Made by a program: the position numbers and the translations under genes. A model generated the notes under the pieces. That model ran no database searches. It was not told the DNA's origin and saw only the letters and a program-made list of their open reading frames with translations. Below are positions 35,348 through 43,447 of a stretch of 64,000 bases of DNA, piece after piece. Source of the stretch: GCA-2720975 sp964467985 (GTDB lineage: Bacteria; Planctomycetota; UBA1135; GCA-002686595); NCBI GenBank assembly GCA_964467985.1, contig CAYXTP010000004.1, positions 1-64,000 on the forward strand. The letters run 5' to 3'. Each line of letters begins with the position of its first letter. Position 1 is the first letter of the stretch.

Positions 35348-36817
35348 CTACGCCACACCGTCCGTGAGTGCAGAGCTGGAGGCGAAGATCCGGCGCCAAA
35401 GGTCCGTTTCGAGCAGCCCACCTGGGTCGACCTCCTGCTTGAGGGCCAAGAAGGCATCACGCTTCCTGGCGGCAAAGGCGCGCACCATGGCCTCGTGCCC
35501 GAGCACGGCATCCTTCGCGAAGTAGAACTTGCCGCCCGCCTCGAGCACCAGCCGGGTCAGGCGATCACAGGTGCGCCAAAGCTCCATGCGGCCCTTGGGA
35601 GTCACCTTGAAGTCCATGGCCAGGCTCCAGCCATCCAGGGCGTGGGTCATCCAGAAGGGGTCGGGTCGGTGACGCTTGAAGACACCCAGGAAGGGCACGT
35701 GAGCGCGACGCTGACAGTGGCTCAGGATTTCCACAAGCGCGTCGTGGGCCGTGTCCGCAGGTAAGAATACCTGGTATTGAATCAGTCCCTGCCCGGGCTT
35801 GCGGCCGTAGGCGAATTTCCAGTTCGGCACGAAGTCGAGCAGGAAATTGAAAGCCGCGTGGGACTGTTCGTACCAACCCTGGTGCCCCTCGAGCTTGCCC
35901 GCTTGCTGCTTCATGGCGTTCAAGAAGCGCATCCCGTAGGGCGTATTGATGAGTCGCAGCAAGCGCCAGACCTCACCCTTGGGAAAACCCAAGATGGATC
36001 CTGGCAGCTCTTGGTAGGCGAGTTGCAGAGTCTGATCCCTGTCGGGGTCTTCACCTTCCTGAAGGTATTGCGCGTGGTGAATCAAGCCGCGTCCCAGCGC
36101 GTCCCCGCGTGCGAAGCAATCCACCCAGCCCACCAGGTAGTCGGCCCGCTGCTTCTCGGCCTCAAAGTAAGCCATCATCTCGCCCAGATTGCGCACGGAC
36201 TCGCCACGCACACGGACCTTGCCCGAGTGCACGCGCTTGGTTTGCATTCGCAGGCGACTGAAACAGCCCAGCATGCCCAGGCCGCCAATGGCCGCATGAA
36301 ACAGCTCGGCATTCTGGTCCCGGCTGCAAGTGCGCAACTCGCCATTGGGCAAGACCAAATCGAAGTCCAGAATATTGTCTCCAAAGGTCCCCACCCGGAA
36401 GTTGTTCTTGCCGTGGATGTTCATGGCGGCTGCCCCGGCCACCGTGGGGAACATGGTTCCCGAGACAACCTTGGGCCAATAGCCCTGCGGCAGAATGTGT
36501 TTCCACAGCTGCTCGATCGTGACCCCCGCTTCGAGCTCGGCGATGCCCGTCTGGGCGTCGAATCCCAGGATCTGATTCATGTGGGTCAGATCCAAACTGA
36601 GGCCCCGCGAATTGACCGAAGCATCGCCGTAGCTGCAGCCCGTCCCGCGCAAGCCCACACTGCGACCGGCACGCGCCGCTTCTTGTAGGGCTGACTGGAT
36701 AGCCTGCACGGTGCGCGGTCGGCAGACTCGCCCGTGGGCGCCAGTCACCATTCCCCAGCCCTCTACGTATTCGTAGGAACTCGATGAACCAGCGGAATTG
36801 GGTCGGCGGCTGCCCAC
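35348..36817 (-). CDS. DprE1-like FAD-dependent oxidoreductase
   Basis: A 489-residue PCMH-type FAD enzyme. The FAD-binding region shows LRGTGCSYGDASVNSRGLSL, VSGTMFPTVAGAAAMNIHGK then NNFRVGTFGDN, closely recalling DprE1 of mycobacteria, which oxidises decaprenylphosphoryl ribose at C2 (GLGRSYGD and DIHGKNHH in that protein). The C-terminal part carries the substrate-cap region typical of aldonolactone-oxidase relatives (GLIQYQVFLP, WSLAMDFKVTP). The immediately upstream gene is a DprE2-like SDR, one base away, so together they could epimerise a polyprenyl-phosphate sugar. GTG start. Function inferred; other alditol or lactone oxidases remain possible. Confidence 0.85.
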   Translation of the reverse strand: MGSRRPNSAGSSSSYEYVEGWGMVTGAHGRVCRPRTVQAIQSALQEAARAGRSVGLRGTGCSYGDASVNSRGLSLDLTHMNQILGFDAQTGIAELEAGVTIEQLWKHILPQGYWPKVVSGTMFPTVAGAAAMNIHGKNNFRVGTFGDNILDFDLVLPNGELRTCSRDQNAELFHAAIGGLGMLGCFSRLRMQTKRVHSGKVRVRGESVRNLGEMMAYFEAEKQRADYLVGWVDCFARGDALGRGLIHHAQYLQEGEDPDRDQTLQLAYQELPGSILGFPKGEVWRLLRLINTPYGMRFLNAMKQQAGKLEGHQGWYEQSHAAFNFLLDFVPNWKFAYGRKPGQGLIQYQVFLPADTAHDALVEILSHCQRRAHVPFLGVFKRHRPDPFWMTHALDGWSLAMDFKVTPKGRMELWRTCDRLTRLVLEAGGKFYFAKDAVLGHEAMVRAFAARKRDAFLALKQEVDPGGLLETDLWRRIFASSSALTDGVA

Positions 36818-36818
36818 G

Positions 36819-37622
36819 CTAAATGCTCAAGCGCTTGAAGATGAACGATGGAATGGACTTCACGACCGTCGCCACAAGTGCCCAGCGCCAGGGAACGTAG
36901 CGCGTGTTGGCCCGGCTCTCTGCGGCCTTGAGAATTTGCCTGGCCGCTTCCGAGGCTGAGATGGCCCCGTCCAGATTCAAGTGAGCGGTCATGGGTGTCT
37001 GGACGAAACCCGGCTTGATCGTGCACACATGGACGCCCACCTCGGAGAGCCGATTGCGCAGGGCTTCGAGGTAGTGATCCAGTCCGGCCTTGGATGCACC
37101 ATAAACCGGATTGCCTTTTCGCCCGCGCGCTCCAGCGATGGAACTGATGCCCACAAGGGTGCCGGACCGCTGGCTGGCAAAGAGGCGGGCCGTCGCATTA
37201 CACCAAGCCACGGCGCCCAACAGGTTCGTATCGAGGATGCGCAAGTCTTTGGCGGTGTTGTATTCCTCGCGGCCGACCGTGGGCATGGTGCCGGCCGCAA
37301 AGATCATGAGGTCCAGCCCGCCGAGGGACTCAACGGCCACCTGGAATGCCGCATCGGTGGCGTCTGTTTGCGTCACGTCGTTGGTCACGACCGTCACAGG
37401 GCCCACGGGGAACTTGGGTGACAAGGGGGACGAAGCCGACACCTGCTCGGCCAGGGCGTTGAGCTTGTCGGTTCGACGTGCCACCGCGCACACGGCCCAG
37501 CCCGATCCAGCCAGCTGCCGCACGAGTTCCTGGCCCATACCCGAACTGGCGCCGACCACGAGCGCTCGACCACGAACGGCCCGGGGCGATTGGGCAGGAG
37601 GCGGATCGGCGGAATGAGACAT
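36819..37622 (-). CDS. DprE2-like short-chain dehydrogenase
   Basis: A 267-residue SDR from ATG 37622, preferred over 37727, which adds 35 non-conserved residues. It has the cofactor motif VVGASSGMG, the catalytic Ser in ISSIAGARG and the Tyr-Lys pair in YGASKAGLDHYLEALR. The C-terminal half, with VHVCTIKPGFVQTPMTAHL and the ending SIPSFIFKRLSI, strongly recalls mycobacterial DprE2 (RPGQVRTRMSAHL, HIPRSIFRKLPI), which reduces the 2-keto sugar made by DprE1. The stop is separated by one base from the start of the DprE1-like gene. A membrane-associating C-terminal helix is plausible. Confidence 0.87.
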   Translation of the reverse strand: MSHSADPPPAQSPRAVRGRALVVGASSGMGQELVRQLAGSGWAVCAVARRTDKLNALAEQVSASSPLSPKFPVGPVTVVTNDVTQTDATDAAFQVAVESLGGLDLMIFAAGTMPTVGREEYNTAKDLRILDTNLLGAVAWCNATARLFASQRSGTLVGISSIAGARGRKGNPVYGASKAGLDHYLEALRNRLSEVGVHVCTIKPGFVQTPMTAHLNLDGAISASEAARQILKAAESRANTRYVPWRWALVATVVKSIPSFIFKRLSI

Positions 37623-37933
37623 GGGCGTGGACTTGGGGGCGCGGGTCTGGGGGACGGGGAGGATACTGCGCAGACTATCGGCAGAAGAACGCCCCGGCCT
37701 GCCCCAAATGAAGAAGCCCAGGGTCACCTACCTCGTCCTACGAAGTACGACCCCTGCCCATGAGTTCCAATCGGGCAACCACCTGGTGCTGGAGTCGGCC
37801 CATCCCAGTCGCTACTCTCGCTGCGCACCGGCCGGTGGCGCCACTCCACCGGAATTCGATTCGAGGGACGGCGCTCCTGGGCGCGCTGTCCCCTTTTTTG
37901 TCCCTGTGCACCTCCCCAGCCGCCCCGCCCCGC
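37623..37933. other. 311-bp divergent intergenic region
   Basis: Between the DprE2-like gene (minus) and the helicase gene (plus). It holds GC-rich sequence, GATACT at 37661-37666 and a run of six T at 37892-37897. An in-frame ATG at 37760 could extend the helicase by 58 residues of low-complexity sequence, and an ATG at 37709 opens another frame; neither resembles a known protein. I see no conserved RNA or small gene here. Confidence 0.5.
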
Positions 37934-39958
37934 ATGAAGAAGATCCTGGCCCAACTCAACCCGCCCCAGCGGGAGGCCGTGGAGACGACCGAGGGACCGG
38001 TGCTGGTCCTGGCGGGAGCCGGTTCCGGCAAGACGCGGGTCATCACCAGTCGTATCGCCTTGCTTCTGGCCAAGCGCGTTCCGGCCAGTCAGATCCTGGC
38101 CATGACCTTCACCAACCGCGCAGCGGGAGAGATGCGCGAGCGTGTGCAGAAGCTCGTGGGCAAGCGACGTGGGGAGGACTTGACCGTAGGCACCTTCCAC
38201 GCTTTCTGCCTGCGTGCGTTGAGAGAACACCGCGTCCTACTCGGTTATCCCCAGGGTTTCACGATTTGCGATGCGCGTGATCAGCTCTCCATGGTCAAGG
38301 GCGCCATGCGCGAGCTGCACATCGCCGAAGCGCGACTGCGCCCGCCCACGGTCCAGTCGCGAATTTCCCTGGCCAAGAACAGGCTGCAGACTCCTGAGTC
38401 CTTCCTGGCCAATGCCGGCGATGACCAAGACGAACTGGTGGGTCGCACTTGGCGGCGCTACCAGGAGCTGCTGCGCCGGTCGCGGCGGCTGGACTTTGAC
38501 GACCTGTTGCTCGAGGCCCTGCGGCTGCTGAAGGAGAACAAGAAGGTACGCGAGGCCATGCGCAAGCAGTACCGCTACGTGCACGTGGACGAGTACCAGG
38601 ACACCAATGGGCCGCAGTACGAGATCCTAAGGCAGCTCACCGACGGACACCGCAATCTGTGCGTGGTGGGCGATGACGACCAGTCCATCTACGGCTGGCG
38701 TGGCGCGGACATCACCAAGATCCTCTCCTTCGAGGAACACTACAAGGGTGCCAAGGTCGTGCGTTTGGAGACGAACTACCGCTCGACAGAACCGATCCTC
38801 GGCATTGCCAACCGCCTGATTGCGCACAATGGAGCGCGCCACCCCAAAACGCTGATCTCGGCCCTGGGCCCTGGCGAACCTCCGCAGGCGGTCAACATGC
38901 GGGATGAGGACACCGAAGCTGAGCGCATCGTCACGGAGATTCGCACGCGTGTTGACGCAGGCGCACACTACGACGATTTCGCCATCCTGTTCCGAACGGC
39001 CACCCAAGCTCGCCCCTTCGAAGCAGAACTGCGCGCACGTGATGTGCCCTACAAATTGGTGGGCGGCATGAGCTTCTTTGACCGCAAGGAGGTACGCGAC
39101 CTGCTGGCCTATCTTTGCCTGGTGGTCAATCCGCGCGACGAAACCGCACTGCTGCGTGTCATCAACTGCCCCCCGCGAGGAGTCGGTAAGACCACAATCG
39201 ACCGCGGCTTGGAGTTTGCGACGACCAAGGGCATCACCCTGGCCGAGGCTTTCGAACGGGCCGCAGAGATTGAGCGCATCAACCTCAAGGCCGTGGAGAA
39301 GGTCAACGGTCTGCTCAAACGACTGCGCTCCCTGCAAGGGCGCTTCAAGGGCGGCAAGAACCTGGTCCCGCTGGTGCAACGCCTGGTAGAGGAAGTGGCG
39401 TACCGGGACGAGGTCGTGCGGGTCTACCGAGAGGAGGCGGAAGTCGAACGGCGCTGGACGGGGGTGACGGAAGTCCTGAACTTCGCCGAGAACTACGTGC
39501 GCCGTAACAAACGCCCGGGGCTGATCGGCTTTTTGAACGAACTCAGCCTGAGTGCCGACGACCGCAAGGAGTCCGAAGGCAAGGACAAGCGACTGGAGGT
39601 CACCCTCTCTACCCTGCACGCCGCCAAGGGCCTCGAGTACGAACGTGTATTCCTGGTGGGTGTGGAAGAGGGCATTCTGCCCCACGGACGCTCGGTGGAA
39701 GACGACTCCATCGAGGAGGAGCGCCGCCTGGCCTACGTGGGAGTCACCCGAGCCCGGCAGGGTTTGACCCTCTCCTGGTGCCGCGAGCGGGCGCGTGGTG
39801 GGCACAGGGCACAGTGCCACCCCTCGCGCTTCCTGCTCGAGATCCAAGGCAAGCAACCGCCATCGGACTGGATACCCGCCGGCACAGAACCGAAGGGTCG
39901 AGGCAAGAAGGGCCGCAGAGGCTCAGGTGCCAAGAAGCGGCGCAGGGTTTCCCCCTAG
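37934..39958 (+). CDS. UvrD/Rep-family superfamily 1 DNA helicase
   Basis: A 674-residue 3'-5' DNA helicase from ATG 37934, where the family N-terminus (MKKILAQLNPPQREAV) begins. Motifs: Walker A AGAGSGKT at 27-34, motif Ia in TFTNRAAGEM, motif II VDEYQDTN, motif III VGDDDQSIYGWRGA, motif IV ETNYRST, motif V TLSTLHAAKGLEYE and motif VI RLAYVGVTRA. Length matches E. coli Rep (about 673) more than UvrD or PcrA (720 or more); the C-terminal Tudor-like extension of PcrA seems absent, and it ends in a basic GRGKKGRRGSGAKK tail. Probable role is replication restart or repair. Confidence 0.94.
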   Translation: MKKILAQLNPPQREAVETTEGPVLVLAGAGSGKTRVITSRIALLLAKRVPASQILAMTFTNRAAGEMRERVQKLVGKRRGEDLTVGTFHAFCLRALREHRVLLGYPQGFTICDARDQLSMVKGAMRELHIAEARLRPPTVQSRISLAKNRLQTPESFLANAGDDQDELVGRTWRRYQELLRRSRRLDFDDLLLEALRLLKENKKVREAMRKQYRYVHVDEYQDTNGPQYEILRQLTDGHRNLCVVGDDDQSIYGWRGADITKILSFEEHYKGAKVVRLETNYRSTEPILGIANRLIAHNGARHPKTLISALGPGEPPQAVNMRDEDTEAERIVTEIRTRVDAGAHYDDFAILFRTATQARPFEAELRARDVPYKLVGGMSFFDRKEVRDLLAYLCLVVNPRDETALLRVINCPPRGVGKTTIDRGLEFATTKGITLAEAFERAAEIERINLKAVEKVNGLLKRLRSLQGRFKGGKNLVPLVQRLVEEVAYRDEVVRVYREEAEVERRWTGVTEVLNFAENYVRRNKRPGLIGFLNELSLSADDRKESEGKDKRLEVTLSTLHAAKGLEYERVFLVGVEEGILPHGRSVEDDSIEEERRLAYVGVTRARQGLTLSWCRERARGGHRAQCHPSRFLLEIQGKQPPSDWIPAGTEPKGRGKKGRRGSGAKKRRRVSP

Positions 39959-40088
39959 GAGGATCACTCAACCTCGGGATTCCCTAACGCACGGCCTGAA
40001 TCTCGCTGGGTGCCCGGGCCCGAACCCAGTAGATAGGCGCCACCCATTCCCCCCAGGGATAGGCAGCGCCCGCCACGCAATCGTGGAG

Positions 40089-40110
40089 TCTGGCAGGAGG
40101 ACCTGCCAGA
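40089..40110. terminator. Perfect 9-bp hairpin in convergent intergenic region
   Basis: tctggcagg at 40089-40097 and cctgccaga at 40102-40110 with a 4-base loop. It is the first of two hairpins in the 252-bp gap after the helicase gene. No T-run follows on either strand. Confidence 0.45.
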
Positions 40111-40148
40111 TGGACTTCCCTATGGGACGCGAGGCGGTGGAGCCCAAG

Positions 40149-40169
40149 CCTGAATCCTGACGATTCAGG
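40149..40169. terminator. Perfect 8-bp hairpin in convergent intergenic region
   Basis: cctgaatc at 40149-40156 and gattcagg at 40162-40169 with a 5-base loop, 38 bases after the first hairpin and 42 bases from the end of the convergent gene. Either a Rho-independent-like stop or part of a structured RNA. Confidence 0.45.
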
Positions 40170-40210
40170 TCGGTAGCTGGGGGCGCCGTCGTGAGACCAG
40201 TCGGCCCTCG

Positions 40211-43200
40211 CTATTCAGCCCTGAGGATCAAGAGCACGGTTTCCTGGCCACCCTCGTACATCTTGATCTTCTGCACTTCGCTTTGGGTGTCGCCGTGGGC
40301 TGTCACGGAGTAGCTGCCAGGACCCACGCCGGGGTAGGTAAAGCTCCCGTCAGTTCCGCTGCGCACCCTATTGAAGTTGGAGAGGTTCTGCCCGCCCTCG
40401 TCGATGACCTGAATGCGCGCCCCGCTGACGGGTGCGCCCTGGGCGTCTTGTACCTGGCCGACGATCTGCCCAGCCTGGGGCAGGGCGATGTCCACGCGTT
40501 GAACTTGGTCAGCGTACTCGACCTCAATCTCCTTCATGACGCGCCCGTACTCGACAGACTCGTCCCCAAAACGCAGGCCGTCGCTTCCGCCAGCACGCAC
40601 AATGTATGTGCCTGGTTGCAAATCCTTGAACTTGTACTCGCCGTCCGCCGTCGTCGAGGAGAACCGGCCTGCAAAGCCCGCGGGTCGCCCCTCTCCTGTG
40701 CCAGCGGAGAGCATGACGCGCACGCCCTCTTCGGGCCGGCCACCGGTACCTGTGATCCGCCCTTCAATGCGCCCCTCGGGCAAGGCGAAGTGGAGCTCCA
40801 CATTGTCCCCGGAGCTGACCGTCTCCTGAAAGACCACGAGCTCGCGTTGGGTCTCGCCCACCTGGAAGCGCCAATCTCCCGGGTGATCGAGGATCATTTC
40901 ATAGCGGCCCAGGTCATCCGCGCGGACCCCGGCAGACTGATTGTCGTCGCCGTCTTTTGGCTCAGCCAGGACGATGGCCGAGGCCAGCGGGTCGCCGCCC
41001 CGAGTCACCGTGCCCGAGACCGTTATGGCCGTTGGAGAGGGCTCGCCGAGTACGACGAGGACCTCCTCGCCCTGGAGCACTTCGACCTCGGCCTTCTTGC
41101 TGTTTGCAGCGCGCAGGACCCAGTCTCCCCTCCCGATACCCGATCCGGAGAAGTCGGGCGCGAGACTGACCGTGTACGCGCCCGCTTCCAAACCGGTGAA
41201 GCGAACGGTGCCGGATGAATCGGTCTCCTCGTTCTTGCGGCTCGGCCCCGACAGACTGATGCGGCGACCGGAGCGGTTCTCCAATCCTTGGTGCAACTGG
41301 ACGGCGATCACCGCCCCAGGCCGCAGGGCTAGAACGAGCCCCTCGCGCTTGCTCGCGGATGCAATCTGGAATTTCTGGGTCTCACTGCTCGAGTAGCCTT
41401 CCGCCGTCGCTGAAATTTCGATCCAGCCCGGCTCCAGGTCGGCGGCCAAGAATTCCCCTCCCGCGCTGCAGTCGACTCCAGTGGACTTGTTTTCCCCGTG
41501 CTGGACCACCACCCGCGCGTCGCCAACCCCCGATCCATCAGGAGCGCGCACCGTACCACTGATGGAACTCGTGCGGGGCACAACGAAACGCAACTCATCG
41601 GTGCCCGGAATGGTCACCTTCTGGCGCTCGGAGTCTCCGTAGCCTGTGGCGCTAACGCGAACTTCCCAACGTCCGACCTGCACGCCTTGTAGGGCGAACT
41701 CGCCGCCCTTGTCCTTGAACTTCTTGCGCACAGGTTTCATGGACGCCGCGCTCATGAAGCCCGTGGTCTCAGGAGAAGCAGTGACCCTGAAAGCGGTGAC
41801 GGCTTCGCCAGCGTCGTCGATGACCTTGCCCGTCAGAACGGCTCCTGAGCTCAGCGTCAGTGTGATCTGCTGCGTGCCCGGAAGAATGCCCTCAGCCCGG
41901 GCCATCCAGCGCGGAATACGCTTTGCCTTGAGTCGCGACAGTTTGCTGCCGGGCGCCGGCCTATCGCTGGGGTGCAGGGAGCTGGCGGTCAGTTCGCAGG
42001 GCCCCTCGCCCAGGGCGGAGAAGTAAAAGCCCCCATCGGGTCCCACCTGCGCCTCGCCCTTGATGCGACCCATCTCCATGCCCATGAAGTCGTCCTTCTG
42101 AGCCAGGCGGATGTCCGCCCCCACGGCCGGCGTGCCATCCGGCCACAGGACCGTTCCAGCCACGTGCCGGCCTGCGTCCAGGCGCAGGTTGATGGAGAGG
42201 CGACGCTCCCCATCGTGCAGGTCTCCAAGTTCCTCTGTCTTCTCGAGGAAGCCCTCCGCTTCGACGACCAGGGTGCGCTCCCCCGCGGGGACACCGTTGA
42301 GCTCAAAGCGACCCGCATGGGTCAGGACTTCGAAGTCTACGGCGGGCGTGAGGAAAGGAATGCGCTGGGCTGCCTGCTCGGCGCTGATGTGGTAGACGCG
42401 AGCGCCTTCGATGGGAACGCCCGACGCGTCGGTCACGATTCCAGCGACGGTGGCGCCCAGCGAGAGCGGCACGTCCACATCCAAGATGTCGCCCTCATCC
42501 ACGCTGATGCCGTTGACCTCGCCATCGGCGTAGCGTTCGGAGTGGGCCACAATGGTGTACGCCATGCCGGGTTCTACGCCACCGATCTCGAACTGGCCCT
42601 GCTCCCGGTCCCAACCCTGAATGCTGGTCCGCACTGGAAAGCTCCCGCGCCCAGCCTCGACGCTGACGCCCTCCAAGACACCGTCTCCGAAGGCCACGGC
42701 CCGCGGGGGCAGGACCTTGACCAGGAGACGTCCACCGAGTTTCGGCTTGAGCACGACTTCCTCGTCCAGGTCTGCAAGTTGCACCCAAAGGGGTTCATCC
42801 ATGTAGCAGTAGCGACCCCGCACCCAAAGCTTGCCCTTGGAGTGAGTGCGACTGGAAAAGGCGACTCTGAATGATCCATCCGGCCCCGCAATCACGGTGT
42901 GGGTGTCACGGGAGTCTCGGTGTTCCGAGAAGCGCGAACCCTCTGCGGTCACCCAGAGTGTCTCGTCCGACGGCGTTCCCTCTGGAAGTTCGACCCGACC
43001 GACGGCCCAGGTCGAGTCGCGCGGGGCACGCCACCAGCCGGCCCGGCCGGCGCTGATTCCCCCCACATCCATGGCGGCTTGGACTTCGGCCTGATCCCGC
43101 TGGACCTCGCTCTCCAGCTGCTCGGTTGGCAAGGCGGCCAGATCCACATCCTTGCGGCCCACGTTTCCAAGGCTTTGATCTCCAGCCTGAACGACGCCGA

Positions 43201-43303
43201 GGGGCTGCAGGGTCCCGGGAGTCGGTCGCGACGCCACATACCACACGCCTCCCACAACCAGCAGGAGGGCTAGCATCAGCCACTTCAGGGAGCGCTTGTT
43301 CAC
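40211..43303 (-). CDS. Membrane-anchored carboxypeptidase-regulatory-like repeat protein
   Basis: A 1030-residue protein. A hydrophobic N-terminal helix (LKWLMLALLLVVGGVWYVA) anchors or exports it. The body is a chain of about seven or more carboxypeptidase regulatory-like (Cna-B-like) beta sandwiches, each opening with a SGTVxxxDGxPVxGAxV-type strand: for example GIVTDASGVPIEGARVY, GTVLWPDGTPAVGADIRL, GKVIDDAGEAVTAFRV, GTVRAPDGSGVGDARVVV, GRITGTGGRPEEGVRVML and GQVQDAQGAPVSGARIQV. No enzymatic domain is seen; a structural or adhesive surface role is likely. GTG start with no Shine-Dalgarno; a run of ten C lies 4 bases upstream. Last gene of a minus-strand run behind a sulfatase-fold gene. 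Confidence 0.82.
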   Translation of the reverse strand: MNKRSLKWLMLALLLVVGGVWYVASRPTPGTLQPLGVVQAGDQSLGNVGRKDVDLAALPTEQLESEVQRDQAEVQAAMDVGGISAGRAGWWRAPRDSTWAVGRVELPEGTPSDETLWVTAEGSRFSEHRDSRDTHTVIAGPDGSFRVAFSSRTHSKGKLWVRGRYCYMDEPLWVQLADLDEEVVLKPKLGGRLLVKVLPPRAVAFGDGVLEGVSVEAGRGSFPVRTSIQGWDREQGQFEIGGVEPGMAYTIVAHSERYADGEVNGISVDEGDILDVDVPLSLGATVAGIVTDASGVPIEGARVYHISAEQAAQRIPFLTPAVDFEVLTHAGRFELNGVPAGERTLVVEAEGFLEKTEELGDLHDGERRLSINLRLDAGRHVAGTVLWPDGTPAVGADIRLAQKDDFMGMEMGRIKGEAQVGPDGGFYFSALGEGPCELTASSLHPSDRPAPGSKLSRLKAKRIPRWMARAEGILPGTQQITLTLSSGAVLTGKVIDDAGEAVTAFRVTASPETTGFMSAASMKPVRKKFKDKGGEFALQGVQVGRWEVRVSATGYGDSERQKVTIPGTDELRFVVPRTSSISGTVRAPDGSGVGDARVVVQHGENKSTGVDCSAGGEFLAADLEPGWIEISATAEGYSSSETQKFQIASASKREGLVLALRPGAVIAVQLHQGLENRSGRRISLSGPSRKNEETDSSGTVRFTGLEAGAYTVSLAPDFSGSGIGRGDWVLRAANSKKAEVEVLQGEEVLVVLGEPSPTAITVSGTVTRGGDPLASAIVLAEPKDGDDNQSAGVRADDLGRYEMILDHPGDWRFQVGETQRELVVFQETVSSGDNVELHFALPEGRIEGRITGTGGRPEEGVRVMLSAGTGEGRPAGFAGRFSSTTADGEYKFKDLQPGTYIVRAGGSDGLRFGDESVEYGRVMKEIEVEYADQVQRVDIALPQAGQIVGQVQDAQGAPVSGARIQVIDEGGQNLSNFNRVRSGTDGSFTYPGVGPGSYSVTAHGDTQSEVQKIKMYEGGQETVLLILRAE

Positions 43304-43307
43304 AGGC

Positions 43308-43317
43308 GGGGGGGGGG
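43308..43317 (-). repeat. Ten-base homopolymer beside a start codon
   Basis: Ten G on the plus strand, read as ten C upstream of the GTG start at 43303 with 4 bases between. Such tracts are prone to slippage and occupy the site where a Shine-Dalgarno would be expected. Confidence 0.6.
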
Positions 43318-43447
43318 AGAAACCGGCGGGGAGGGACCTACGTGGTCTTCACCGCTTGCTGAGGGCGGTGCGAGCACGCTGCACGAACCCCTATCGTACG
43401 TCCTCGGAATCGAGACTTCTGTGTTTTCTTGGCGGGCTTGGAGGGAC

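Noticed and set aside
37709..37933. A plus-strand frame starting MKKPRVTYLV upstream of the helicase gene
   Set aside because: It runs out of frame into the helicase gene and resembles nothing known; the helicase family N-terminus begins at 37934.
40000..40200. A 4.5S/SRP RNA or similar structured RNA in the gap after the helicase gene
   Set aside because: Two hairpins are present, but the conserved SRP Alu/S-domain core sequence is not.
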